A stretch of 64,000 bases of DNA, taken from assembly GCA_963665165.1 (NCBI GenBank), contig OY761989.1, forward strand, positions 62,001-126,000, given 5' to 3'. The stretch is from G963663315 sp963665165. GTDB lineage: Bacteria; Pseudomonadota; Gammaproteobacteria; Arenicellales; Poriferihabitantaceae. A program made the translations under genes and the position numbers. The notes below the pieces were generated by a model. It saw nothing but the letters and a program-made list of their open reading frames with translations, searched no databases and had not been told where the DNA came from. Below are positions 52,077 to 60,866 of this stretch, piece after piece; the stretch's first letter is position 1, and every line of letters starts with the position of its first letter.

Positions 52077-52367
52077 ATGAAAATCCGTCCGCTTCATGAT
52101 CGTGTCGTTATTCGACGAGTCGAAGACGAACGAACCAGCCCAGGTGGAATTGTCATTCCTGATTCTGCTACCGAAAAACCGATGCAAGGCGAAGTTCTGG
52201 CAGTAGGAAATGGCAAGGTGCTCGATAATGGTGACCAACGGGGGCTTGACGTCAAAGTTGGCGATAAAGTGCTTTTCGGGAAGTATTCCGGCACTGAAGT
52301 CAAGATTGATGGCGAAGACCTGCTCGTGATGCGTGAAGACGACATCATGGGGATTATCGAAGGTTGA
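52077..52367 (+). CDS. groES: Co-chaperonin GroES
   Basis: 96 residues. It starts 'MKIRPLHDRVVIRRVEDERT', then the mobile loop 'SPGGIVIPDSATEKPMQGEV', ending 'DIMGIIEG'. It forms the heptameric lid of GroEL. An AGGAGAT precedes the ATG by about 9 bases. It is the first gene of the CIRCE-controlled operon and is 43 bases from groEL. Confidence 0.99.
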   Translation: MKIRPLHDRVVIRRVEDERTSPGGIVIPDSATEKPMQGEVLAVGNGKVLDNGDQRGLDVKVGDKVLFGKYSGTEVKIDGEDLLVMREDDIMGIIEG

Positions 52368-52410
52368 TTCATTATCCTAACCAAGAACAAATTATTGAGG
52401 AACTATAGAA

Positions 52411-54051
52411 ATGGCCACTAAAGAAGTCGTATTTGGCGAGAATGCACGCGCTCGCATGCTCAAGGGGGTGAACACCCTGTCGGACGCTGTAAAGGTAACC
52501 CTTGGGCCCAAGGGCAGAAATGTCGTGCTGGATAAATCATTCGGGGCGCCCACCGTAACGAAAGACGGTGTTTCGGTCGCCAAGGAAATCGAATTGAAAG
52601 ACAAGCTCGAAAACATGGGAGCGCAAATGGTCAAGGAAGTTGCATCCAAAACTTCTGACGTTGCGGGTGATGGCACAACCACAGCAACCGTACTGGCTCA
52701 GTGTATCGTGCGTGAAGGCATGAAAGCCGTTGCCGCCGGCATGAACCCGATGGATATCAAGCGCGGAATCGACAAGGCGGTTATCGCAGGCGTTGAAGAT
52801 CTGCAGAAACTTTCCCGACCCTGTGCCGACCACAAGGAAATTGCCCAGGTTGGAACCGTATCCGCGAACGCCGACAAGAATGTAGGCGATATCATCGCTG
52901 AAGCCATGGCGAAAGTGGGCAAGGAAGGCGTAATTACCGTAGAAGAAGGGAATGCGCTGGAAAACGATCTGGAAGTTGTGGAAGGTATGCAGTTCGATCG
53001 CGGTTACCTGTCTCCCTACTTCATCAACAATCAGGACAACATGTCGGTTGATCTCGAAAACCCCTTCATCCTGATTCACGACAAGAAAATTTCCAATATC
53101 CGTGACCTGCTGCCCACTCTCGAAGGCGTTGCCAAATCCAGCCGACCGCTGCTGGTGATTGCGGAAGATGTGGACGGAGAAGCGCTGGCTACACTGGTTG
53201 TCAACAACATCCGTGGTATTGTCAAGGTCTGCTCGGTCAAGGCGCCGGGTTTCGGCGACCGTCGCAAGGCGATGCTGCAGGATATCGCGGTCCTGACCGG
53301 CGGCCAGGTGATCAGCGAAGAAGTCGGCATGAATCTGGACGCCGTTTCTCTGGATGATCTCGGGCAGGCCAAGCGTATCCAGGTTACCAAGGAAAACACC
53401 ACGGTAATCGATGGCGCCGGCAGTTCCGATGAGATCGAAGGTCGTGTCAACCAGATCAGGACTCAAATTGAGGAGGCAACCTCTGACTATGATCGCGAAA
53501 AAATGCAGGAACGGGTGGCCAAACTGGCCGGCGGTGTTGCTGTGATCAAAGTGGGCGCTGCCACTGAAATCGAGATGAAGGAAAAGAAAGCCAGAGTCGA
53601 AGACGCGCTGCACGCGACCCGCGCCGCAGTCGAAGAAGGCGTGGTTCCCGGCGGTGGTACAGCGCTGGTTCGCTGTGTCGATGCCGTCTCCACTGTCGAA
53701 GGCGAGAATCAGGATCAGGACCTGGGTATCCGGATTGTACTGCGTTCGCTGGAAGAACCGCTTCGTCAAATCGTCAGCAACTCGGGGGGCGATGCTTCTG
53801 TCGTACTCAACGAAGTGGCCAGAAACGATGGCAATCATGGTTACAACGCCAGTACCGGTGAATATGGCGACATGATCGAAATGGGTATTCTGGACCCAAC
53901 CAAGGTAGCTCGTACCGCACTACAAAACGCGGCCTCCATTGCCGGATTGTTGATCACAACCGAAGCGATGATTGCAGAAGTACCTGAAGACAAGCCTGCT
54001 CCTGCGATGCCTGACATGGGTGGAATGGGCGGAATGGGCGGAATGATGTAA
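52411..54051 (+). CDS. groEL: Chaperonin GroEL
   Basis: 546 residues. It has 'VTLGPKGRNVVLDKSFGAPT' and 'DVAGDGTTTATVLAQ' with the ATP-site 'DGTTT', and ends in the Gly-Gly-Met tail 'DMGGMGGMGGMM' common in proteobacteria. It is the 14-mer folding chamber. The codon use (GAA, AAA, GTT rich) differs slightly from neighbours, as usual for highly expressed genes. A terminator follows 20 bases after the stop. Confidence 0.99.
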   Translation: MATKEVVFGENARARMLKGVNTLSDAVKVTLGPKGRNVVLDKSFGAPTVTKDGVSVAKEIELKDKLENMGAQMVKEVASKTSDVAGDGTTTATVLAQCIVREGMKAVAAGMNPMDIKRGIDKAVIAGVEDLQKLSRPCADHKEIAQVGTVSANADKNVGDIIAEAMAKVGKEGVITVEEGNALENDLEVVEGMQFDRGYLSPYFINNQDNMSVDLENPFILIHDKKISNIRDLLPTLEGVAKSSRPLLVIAEDVDGEALATLVVNNIRGIVKVCSVKAPGFGDRRKAMLQDIAVLTGGQVISEEVGMNLDAVSLDDLGQAKRIQVTKENTTVIDGAGSSDEIEGRVNQIRTQIEEATSDYDREKMQERVAKLAGGVAVIKVGAATEIEMKEKKARVEDALHATRAAVEEGVVPGGGTALVRCVDAVSTVEGENQDQDLGIRIVLRSLEEPLRQIVSNSGGDASVVLNEVARNDGNHGYNASTGEYGDMIEMGILDPTKVARTALQNAASIAGLLITTEAMIAEVPEDKPAPAMPDMGGMGGMGGMM

Positions 54052-54071
54052 TCTCCCCTGTCACAGGACTG

Positions 54072-54099
54072 AAAAAGGCGCCGTCAAGGCGCCTTTTTT
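54072..54099 (+). terminator. Rho-independent terminator after groEL
   Basis: AAAAAGGCGCC (54072-54082) and GGCGCCTTTTT (54088-54098) form a perfect stem with a 5-base loop, and the T-run completes a classical terminator. It marks the left edge of the accessory island. Confidence 0.93.
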
Positions 54100-54172
54100 A
54101 TGACCGCCTATGCAGGAATAAAGTGTAGACTATTACAAGAGCATTAAACACCTTCATTTTCGTGTACAAATC

Positions 54173-54565
54173 ATGAGTAATGGAAACGCAAACATCACTG
54201 ACAAGCCACGTTTTGAACTGCGCTGGAGGTCGAAACGTATCGCGTCATCCCTTAGCCATGTTCCTTCCACACCTGGGCTGTACGCATTTGGGCGGGACAA
54301 GCAATGCTATCATGGCCTTGATGCAGAGCGAACATATGTCTATATTGGCCAAACTGACAATCTCAGGCGGAGACTGGATCAACACAGTCCAAAAAAGGAA
54401 ACAAATACGATGTTAAAAAAATTTCTTCTTGAATATTATTCCGAGGCACGGTGCTGGTATTGTCAGTCGGCCGAAATTTCAACCATTGAAAGAATGAAAC
54501 TCGAAGGCGAGCTGATCCGATTCTTTATGCCAGAATTCAATACACACGGGAAACGACGGAGATAA
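54173..54565 (+). CDS. GIY-YIG nuclease-fold protein
   Basis: 130 residues. The GIY part reads 'STPGLYAFGR' (residues 32-41), the YIG part 'TYVYIGQTDNLRRRLDQH' (54-71), with the conserved Arg at 65-67. The catalytic Glu is probably in 'LEGELIRFFMPEFN' (about 111-113). A single-domain protein like UvrC-N or UPF0213 types; no DNA-binding domain is seen. It lies five bases upstream of the DGQHR-domain gene, and the region is AT-rich compared with groEL and the chromosome to the left. It may cut DNA as part of the island's function; activity is unproven. Confidence 0.75.
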   Translation: MSNGNANITDKPRFELRWRSKRIASSLSHVPSTPGLYAFGRDKQCYHGLDAERTYVYIGQTDNLRRRLDQHSPKKETNTMLKKFLLEYYSEARCWYCQSAEISTIERMKLEGELIRFFMPEFNTHGKRRR

Positions 54566-54570
54566 CAATA

Positions 54571-56208
54571 ATGTCTGAAAATGCCACTGATAATCTGGAT
54601 AATATTGTCGAAGATTTTGAAGATAAAGACACTCGTTATCGGCGCACCTTGCGGAAACTACTTGACTGGGCCAGCGAGAGAAAAGGTCATCTGACTGCCA
54701 CACCAGCGAAGATGGGCGGTACCGATTCGTACATTACCTCGGTGTCTCTCAAATGGATCGCGGCAAATGTCCTTTATGCCAAAGATCTACCTATTTTCAA
54801 GCCACACATCTCCAATGACAATGACCCGATTTCAATAAATAACATAACGCGCGACCTCATTCAACAACGTGAACCAGACTATCGTCGCCAACTGCCTATG
54901 GCCATGTATTTGGCAACCAGGAAGTATCACAAGTTTGGCCCCTTGATCATTGTTGCATATAAAGATTGGGTATATGACCAAAATTCTGACAAATGGGGTT
55001 CCGACGATCGTGCTCTGGAGCCATCATTGAGCTTGGTAAGTCTGGATAGCAACATGTGCCTTGTTGATCTGGATACAGAAAATACAAAGTACTTCGCACT
55101 TGATGGACAACATCGCCTAATGGCGATCAAAGGCCTTCACTCACTGCTCGACGGTCGCCTGGAAGCCAAACGAAAGGATGGGACCTCAATTCCCAAAAAA
55201 GCGATAACTAGCGAAGACATCGAGAAGTACTATGAGGAGAACGGAGAGCGATTTGGTCTTGATATAAACAGTTTTCAGGGATTGCTGGATGAGGTTATGG
55301 GCATTGAAATCATTCCCGCCGTTCAGGATAACGAGCTTTTTGCAGAAGCAACATCGCGCCTCCGCAACATTTTTGTGGACATCAATGAAAATGCCAGGAG
55401 GCTGGAAAAAGGCGAATTGACATTACTGGATGAAAATGATGGATTTCGAATTGTTTCGCGAATTATTCTCACCACACATAGCCTGTTCGGATCTGGCAAT
55501 CAACTGCGTGTGAATACAAAAACAAGCAATGTCACGGAAACTTCTGAAGACTACACGACACTCAATACAATTGTGGAAATTTCCAAGGAATATCTGAAAT
55601 CCGACGAAAGATTCAAAGAATGGCTGGAACCGATATTGGACATTAAAGAACTTGGCTACCTAAGACCGGAAGATCAAAATATAGAAGCAGCAGTTGAGAA
55701 ATTGAACGAATATTTTGACGCTCTGAAGTCCATACCCTCACACAAGAACATAATTCAGGGTACAAGTGTCCAAAATTTTAGATCCAGGCAGTATCAAGAC
55801 AACATCCTGTTCTGGCCTATTGCACAGATAGCATTCGCCACGGCAATCGCTGATCTTCAGATTGAAAAAGGGAAATCCTTGGGTGATTTGGTCAATATGA
55901 TTGCTAGATATGAAGCGAAAGGCCAACTCAGGCTAACAGATCCAACAACGCCATGGTTTGGGATTCTTTGCGACCCCATTGAACAGAAAATCCGACGCCA
56001 TAAATTTTACCAGAATCTATGCGCGGAAATGTTAATCTACCTTCTTGGAGGGGGGCTTCAGGATGATGCGCGTAAGAAACTTCGTGATGATTTCTTCGAT
56101 GCGCGCAGGGGTGGCACAGAAGTAGGCGAGGTCGCGAAAGCATACGATCTAGCAGGGAAGTTAAGGGAACTGGATGAACACTTTCACCTTCCAGATCCCT
56201 GGCAGTAA
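54571..56208 (+). CDS. DGQHR-domain protein (DndB-related)
   Basis: 545 residues. The hallmark 'YFALDGQHRLMAIKGLHSLL' has DGQHR at 178-182, the same motif as in the DndB encoded at 62403-63503 (DGQHR at 113-117 there). 'TSRLRNIFVDINENARRLEK' (about 265-285) follows, similar to 'QQMFADLNRYAVR' in DndB. The N-terminus and the C-terminal third (from about 380) are not assigned. DGQHR proteins are linked with DNA phosphorothioation and with other defence or mobile loci; this longer form is likely a regulator or DNA-associated factor, which is inference. It is the middle gene of a three-gene AT-rich cassette. Confidence 0.8.
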   Translation: MSENATDNLDNIVEDFEDKDTRYRRTLRKLLDWASERKGHLTATPAKMGGTDSYITSVSLKWIAANVLYAKDLPIFKPHISNDNDPISINNITRDLIQQREPDYRRQLPMAMYLATRKYHKFGPLIIVAYKDWVYDQNSDKWGSDDRALEPSLSLVSLDSNMCLVDLDTENTKYFALDGQHRLMAIKGLHSLLDGRLEAKRKDGTSIPKKAITSEDIEKYYEENGERFGLDINSFQGLLDEVMGIEIIPAVQDNELFAEATSRLRNIFVDINENARRLEKGELTLLDENDGFRIVSRIILTTHSLFGSGNQLRVNTKTSNVTETSEDYTTLNTIVEISKEYLKSDERFKEWLEPILDIKELGYLRPEDQNIEAAVEKLNEYFDALKSIPSHKNIIQGTSVQNFRSRQYQDNILFWPIAQIAFATAIADLQIEKGKSLGDLVNMIARYEAKGQLRLTDPTTPWFGILCDPIEQKIRRHKFYQNLCAEMLIYLLGGGLQDDARKKLRDDFFDARRGGTEVGEVAKAYDLAGKLRELDEHFHLPDPWQ

Positions 56209-56228
56209 ACGAGCAACATACATTTCGC

Positions 56229-57203
56229 ATGGAGCCAGATTGCCGATACAGTGAGAAGCCCATCCTTGGCGAGGATGGGAACCCGATATTTGCATCAATG
56301 GGTGATATTGCCCGGGCTACTGAAACATTTCGAAAGCAACCAAAAAATCCCAAAGCTCTTGATGTACTAAACGCATACAGGAACTTCCGCCTGAACTGCA
56401 TACGAACCAGTCTCTCACTACTCAGAAAAGCAAGCCCACCTGACAAGGTTCTGATCAGCGCACGTCTAAAGCGGCTCACAAGTATTCTGCGCAAGTTAAG
56501 GCGTGGGCAAAAAGGGGCAGTCAACGAAATGGATGACATTATCGGGTTCCGAATTATTTGCCAGTCCTACGGCGACGCGGTTGCCATGAGCTCAAGAATT
56601 GCGAATAATTTAAATGCCTCGGTTAAAAACTATTTGGAAAATGATCATGGGGCAGGTATTGGGTACAGAGCGCAACATGGAATTGTAAAATTCAAACAAC
56701 CGTTCCACAATTCATCTGTAACTGTACGCTTTGAAATCCAGGTTAGAAGCTGGTATCAACATTTATGGGCGTGTTGGTGCGAGAGCCATGGTGAACAAGC
56801 CAAGGAAGGGTTTCCAAATCGAGCCAATGATGATGCCGCAACACAGGATTTGGTGGCTACACTTCGGGAGTGCTCGCATAAAATAGCACAATGGGAGAAA
56901 GCTAACCCAAGCCAAGTGCAAACTGAGCTACTGAATTTTTCAGATCCCTATAATATCGCGCTGGCGTGGATCAATAACAAGAAAATGGTGTATCAGTTTG
57001 ATGTATTCGGACATGATATTGCCAGCGCAGTAAGACACCTCAATCGCCTTGAATCACAAATGGGTCTTGATCCACTACTTTTGGTAGGAGTCGCTAACGA
57101 ACCTAGTCTTCGGGAACTTCTTATGAAAACGCACCCGAGGTTCACGAAAAATAAAGGGGATTTGAATCCGAAGTACTGGATGCCACAAGCTCAGCCTGTT
57201 TGA
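56229..57203 (+). CDS. Stand-alone RelA/SpoT synthetase-domain protein
   Basis: 324 residues. The nucleotidyltransferase core runs from about 75 to 205: 'SARLKRLTSILRKLRRGQKG' (basic G-loop-like), 'MDDIIGFRIICQSYGDA' (Asp102/103, metal site), 'GIGYRAQHGIVKF' (145-155) and 'FEIQVRSWYQHLWACWCESH' (Glu169). No HD hydrolase, TGS or ACT domain is present, so it is not RelA or SpoT itself. It could make (p)ppGpp or (p)ppApp, or pyrophosphorylate tRNA as some ToxSAS toxins do. It starts 20 bases after the DGQHR gene and converges on dndA. No separate antitoxin gene is evident unless the DGQHR or GIY-YIG protein serves. Confidence 0.8.
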   Translation: MEPDCRYSEKPILGEDGNPIFASMGDIARATETFRKQPKNPKALDVLNAYRNFRLNCIRTSLSLLRKASPPDKVLISARLKRLTSILRKLRRGQKGAVNEMDDIIGFRIICQSYGDAVAMSSRIANNLNASVKNYLENDHGAGIGYRAQHGIVKFKQPFHNSSVTVRFEIQVRSWYQHLWACWCESHGEQAKEGFPNRANDDAATQDLVATLRECSHKIAQWEKANPSQVQTELLNFSDPYNIALAWINNKKMVYQFDVFGHDIASAVRHLNRLESQMGLDPLLLVGVANEPSLRELLMKTHPRFTKNKGDLNPKYWMPQAQPV

Positions 57204-57204
57204 T

Positions 57205-57222
57205 ACCACATAAAGCTGTGGT
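57205..57222. terminator. Small hairpin between convergent cassette and dndA
   Basis: ACCACA and TGTGGT form a 6-bp stem with a 6-base loop in the 49-base gap between two converging genes. T-runs are short on both sides, so it is at best a weak bidirectional terminator. Confidence 0.3.
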
Positions 57223-57252
57223 CTTCACCTATACCGGGAGAACGAATTAAAA

Positions 57253-58425
57253 TCAAATCATTTCGGTGATCCGATTCGAAACTCCCTGCCAATCAACATT
57301 CGGCGTGAGATGGCACCAGGATAGCCTGACAGCGCCGCTCAAAACCTGGTCTGGAACATTCATGGCCATTAGAACATGACTCGGTTCATAGCTCTGCGAT
57401 GTACAGGCTGAACCGTTTGATATTGCAACAAAATCTTTCAAGGCCACCATCAATGCTTCGGAATCGACTTCATCAATGGCGAAATTGAGGACATGGGGAA
57501 GCACAAGCATCTGGTCACCGACAAATGTCACGTTGAACGGGGTCAGTACGTTTAATACTTCCAATCGTATCTCAAGGCATTTCTCTTTGCGCCGGACATG
57601 ATCCTGTTCCGCCAATTCAGATGCCAATCCCATGCCCGCGACAAGCGGGACGGGCAGTGTACCCGGTCGAAGCCCACGCTCCTGCCCACCTCCAAAAAAC
57701 ACCGGCGCGAGTGGCGCTTTTTTTGTGCCCCGCCTACGGGCGATTAGGCACCCCACTCCCATGGGACCGAAAATTTTGTGAGAACTAATCGAAATCAGAT
57801 CAATTCGTCTGGTACGCAGTGTCTCAATATCCTTGCCAAAGCCCTGCGCGGCGTCGACATGGAAGTAGGCATGATGGCTGGCAAGCAACTCGGCGACTTC
57901 TTTGATCGGCTGTCGGACCCCGGTCTCGTTATTCACCTGCATAATTGATACCAGCAGAGTATCCGGGCGAAGCGCTTCCCGAATGGCTTCCGGTGATACG
58001 GCGCCTGAAGGATCGGGTGGTACCAGTGTGACCTCAAAGCCCTTTTTTTCCAATGCCTGCAAAGGCTCCAGAACTGCCTTGTGTTCGATAGCCGTCGAAA
58101 CGACATGGCGGCAATCACAGGCCAACCCACAAGCCATCAGACCGAGAATGGCGATATTGTTACTTTCCGTCGCACCACTCGTAAAGATCACCTCCTCGGA
58201 TCTGGATTGCACAACAGAAGCTACCTGTTCCCGCGCATTCTGAACAATCTTCTTGGCTCGCACTCCATACTCGTGAGTACGGCTTCCTGCATTACCCGGC
58301 TCCTCTGTCCAGATACGAAACATCTCCTCAAGCACAGCCTGCTCAACCGGGGCCGTTGCAGCACAATCAAGATACACCGGGCCCGTTGCTACAGTGGGTA
58401 GAGAAGTGCGGCTCATTCCGACCAT
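57253..58425 (-). CDS. dndA: Cysteine desulfurase DndA
   Basis: 390 residues from ATG 58425, which has GGGGGC just before it; a longer reading begins at a TTG at 58443. It is a NifS/IscS-like fold-type I enzyme: 'VYLDCAATAPVEQAVLEEMF', 'VIFTSGATESNNIAILGL', the PLP lysine in 'ISISSHKIFGPMGVG' and the persulfide cysteine in 'SNGSACTSQSYEPSHVLMAM'. It mobilises sulfur from cysteine, loads the DndC iron-sulfur cluster and supplies sulfur for DNA phosphorothioation. Here it lies after dndE on the same strand, 66 bases downstream, whereas dndA in Streptomyces is divergent from dndBCDE. Confidence 0.9.
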   Translation of the reverse strand: MVGMSRTSLPTVATGPVYLDCAATAPVEQAVLEEMFRIWTEEPGNAGSRTHEYGVRAKKIVQNAREQVASVVQSRSEEVIFTSGATESNNIAILGLMACGLACDCRHVVSTAIEHKAVLEPLQALEKKGFEVTLVPPDPSGAVSPEAIREALRPDTLLVSIMQVNNETGVRQPIKEVAELLASHHAYFHVDAAQGFGKDIETLRTRRIDLISISSHKIFGPMGVGCLIARRRGTKKAPLAPVFFGGGQERGLRPGTLPVPLVAGMGLASELAEQDHVRRKEKCLEIRLEVLNVLTPFNVTFVGDQMLVLPHVLNFAIDEVDSEALMVALKDFVAISNGSACTSQSYEPSHVLMAMNVPDQVLSGAVRLSWCHLTPNVDWQGVSNRITEMI

Positions 58426-58491
58426 GTTGCCCCCACTAAACAATTCCCTATACCATCTTGCCGATTCAATAACGAAAACACGAACGGTGCA

Positions 58492-58875
58492 TCATGCTGC
58501 TTTGATAGCCAGTTGAACCAGATCATCAATCTTGCGAAGCGCCTTGTTACCAGCGAGATAGGAAATACCACGGTGCAGATGCAAACGAAACTGCCGACTG
58601 AATGTCTCGTCATCAAGTGGAAGATTGTCACGGAGCAACCGCATCTTAAGAAGCGCCATATAGATATCCGCATATCGACCACCAAAGACCCTCCAAGTCA
58701 TTTCGACATTGCTGTCGGAGGGTATCCGGGTATCGGGCGGAATACCCGGCTCTGCAAGAGATATACAGAATCCCCACCGACATAACTCATTCCAGTGCAT
58801 AATCCCGGTTACCCGTTTCAGTCTGATGAGTTGTCCCTTGGCTTGTTGAGAAAGCCGGATAGTATCAATAGTCAT
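58492..58875 (-). CDS. dndE: DNA sulfur modification protein DndE
   Basis: 127 residues. 'TIDTIRLSQQAKGQLIRLKR' at the start and 'MHWNELCRWGFCISLAEPGI' at about 26-45 match DndE, followed by 'FGGRYADIYMALLKMRL' and a basic 'QFRLHLHRGISYLAGNK'. DndE forms a tetramer that binds nicked double-stranded DNA through lysines and is needed for modification. Its ATG overlaps the dndD stop by one base. Confidence 0.93.
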   Translation of the reverse strand: MTIDTIRLSQQAKGQLIRLKRVTGIMHWNELCRWGFCISLAEPGIPPDTRIPSDSNVEMTWRVFGGRYADIYMALLKMRLLRDNLPLDDETFSRQFRLHLHRGISYLAGNKALRKIDDLVQLAIKAA

Positions 58876-60866
58876 TAGGCCGCTTCCATTTGATCAAAGT
58901 ACCCCTCTACAATCCTTGTACTCCCTTCAGCGTCATCGTAGCAAAGAAAATAGCTTCGCCCTATGAACGGTCTGAGCGCTTCCAGATAGCGTCCCGATAT
59001 CTCTTCGTCCGTTGAAAGCAAAAGAACCTGATGACTGGCGAAGGGGAAATAACGCTCCACTAGAAACTCCCGGTGCCCGGCATCCAAACGTCCCAAAGGT
59101 GTATCAATCGCGGTTGGCAACGCACGGCCCGATGCCTTGGCAAGGCCCCATAGCAAAGCGATAGCAAGAAGCTGACGCTCGCCTGCAGACAGGCGTTCGG
59201 CGCTTAGTACTTGCCCGTCTCTGCCATACAGCGTAAGGGCGAAGGTTTCAGGATCAATTTCCAACCGGGTGACCAAGGAGGTCTTGCGAAGCAATTGTTG
59301 ATAGCTTTCGAATACAAGGTGCCCGATCCTGCGTACGTGTCGTGCGATCACAGCTCCGCGAAAGATATCCAGTGTCGTTCTCATGCGGTTAGCATGATGC
59401 AGGATTCGGACGCGGTCTTGACGCTCTCCTTCCGCCTGGATATCCGATTCAATCAAATGCAGAAGAGCCTGCTCGCTGCGCTCAATCTGTCGAGCCAATT
59501 GATCCAGTTCATCTTGTATCCCGGCATATTTCATTTCAAGGGCGGAAATTTCTCCGATTAGAGTTTCCCGCCGGTCCATGACTTCCAGAATCACATCATC
59601 GCTTGGTATACTGGAATACATAAGGCGTGCGTCCTCTGCCTGTTTTCCCGCCTTTTCGAAACTTTCCGCTTCCAAAACCACAGACTTGATCAATTCATCA
59701 AATCGATGATAGAGTAGTATGTGCAGGTCTCCACGAATCTCCGGAAGAAGATTCAGAACCGACTCTCGCTCGGCAAGCCTCTTGTGTTGATTGCGGTCGC
59801 CTTCAAGATAGGAACGCAGTGCACAAACCGCACTATGATTTACTCCGTTCAGGTGCATTTGATGCAATAACTCTTCGTCGCGGTTTTCAAGAAGTACTGC
59901 GACCTGTTGAGACCACCTACTCTCTTCCTCTTGCTGATCCTGAATCCGCATCTCCTCCAACAGATCACGTACCAAAAGCAAGGGAAGATCAGCAGCAGCG
60001 AAACCTCTCAACCGATGTGCACTCTCTTCAAGAATCGACTCGGCTGTTCCCAAGTCGCGCTCGATATTCATCCGATGATCGTAGAGCTCACCGCCAAGCT
60101 TTCGGTATTCTTCTTCTATGATCAGAAGGGTCTTGCAAGCCGGGGCAATGCTGGTTGTCTTCAATGCCGCCTGTTCTTGCTTCAAATTGGAAGCGCGTGC
60201 CCGAAGTTCTTTTAAATGCGCTTCCTCTTTCTCAATTTCGTGGCGTTTTGGGTCAGTTTTATCTTCAACCCGCTTTCGGCGCGAATATGTAAGCAGATCC
60301 TTTTCTAACTGATCAACGATATCAAGTCCGAGCAAGTTTCGGATCGCCGTGCCAACCAGTTGCATAGAGTTGTCCGGTGATGCGTAGTTTTCGATTTGCT
60401 CCCCATCAAATAGGAACAAATTGGAGATATTTACGGGAATCAGATCTTCGATATGGCTGATCCAATTTTCAGCCAGTTTCACATCGCGCTGACGATTTTT
60501 GAGAACTTCAAAATATTCCTTGCAGCCACTCTTCCTCATACGCCACGAGCGATGGAGCCGGTAACGATTTTCCTTACCGTCAACAGTATGTCGAAAAGCA
60601 ATCTCGATAGCCGCTTCTTTGGTTGCAGATCCTCGACGAAGGCAACGAGACAGATAGTCCTGATACGACAATTCATTCCTGTTCGAAATTTTTGCAAAAG
60701 GGCCGTACAAGCAAAGCTGAAGCGCATCCAACAATGTCGTTTTACCGTGACCATTCAGACCACCAAAAAGGGTGATTGGCTTGTCAGGTGATGGGGGAGT
60801 CAATCCGATCTTCTGGCGATCCGCGTAAAGTCCAAAATCGTGAACAACAATTTCATCCAGTATCAT
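58875..60866 (-). CDS. dndD: DNA sulfur modification protein DndD (SMC-like ATPase)
   Basis: 663 residues. It starts 'MILDEIVVHDFGLYADRQKI' and has Walker A 'GGLNGHGKTTLLDALQL' (about 35-51). Long coiled-coil segments lie at about 200-480 around a hinge. The ABC signature is in 'LSAGERQLLAIALLWGLAK', and Walker B/D-loop 'PTAIDTPLGRLDAGHREFL' is near 600. DndD hydrolyses ATP, probably to open or nick DNA for sulfur insertion. It overlaps dndC by ATGA and dndE by one base. Confidence 0.95.
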   Translation of the reverse strand: MILDEIVVHDFGLYADRQKIGLTPPSPDKPITLFGGLNGHGKTTLLDALQLCLYGPFAKISNRNELSYQDYLSRCLRRGSATKEAAIEIAFRHTVDGKENRYRLHRSWRMRKSGCKEYFEVLKNRQRDVKLAENWISHIEDLIPVNISNLFLFDGEQIENYASPDNSMQLVGTAIRNLLGLDIVDQLEKDLLTYSRRKRVEDKTDPKRHEIEKEEAHLKELRARASNLKQEQAALKTTSIAPACKTLLIIEEEYRKLGGELYDHRMNIERDLGTAESILEESAHRLRGFAAADLPLLLVRDLLEEMRIQDQQEEESRWSQQVAVLLENRDEELLHQMHLNGVNHSAVCALRSYLEGDRNQHKRLAERESVLNLLPEIRGDLHILLYHRFDELIKSVVLEAESFEKAGKQAEDARLMYSSIPSDDVILEVMDRRETLIGEISALEMKYAGIQDELDQLARQIERSEQALLHLIESDIQAEGERQDRVRILHHANRMRTTLDIFRGAVIARHVRRIGHLVFESYQQLLRKTSLVTRLEIDPETFALTLYGRDGQVLSAERLSAGERQLLAIALLWGLAKASGRALPTAIDTPLGRLDAGHREFLVERYFPFASHQVLLLSTDEEISGRYLEALRPFIGRSYFLCYDDAEGSTRIVEGYFDQMEAA

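Noticed and set aside
52537..53838. 433-codon open frame antisense to groEL
   Set aside because: It is a shadow of the strongly biased groEL codon use; it has no ribosome site or recognisable motif, and groEL is certain.
56229..57203. Housekeeping bifunctional SpoT or RelA
   Set aside because: Only 324 residues, with no HD, TGS or ACT domains.
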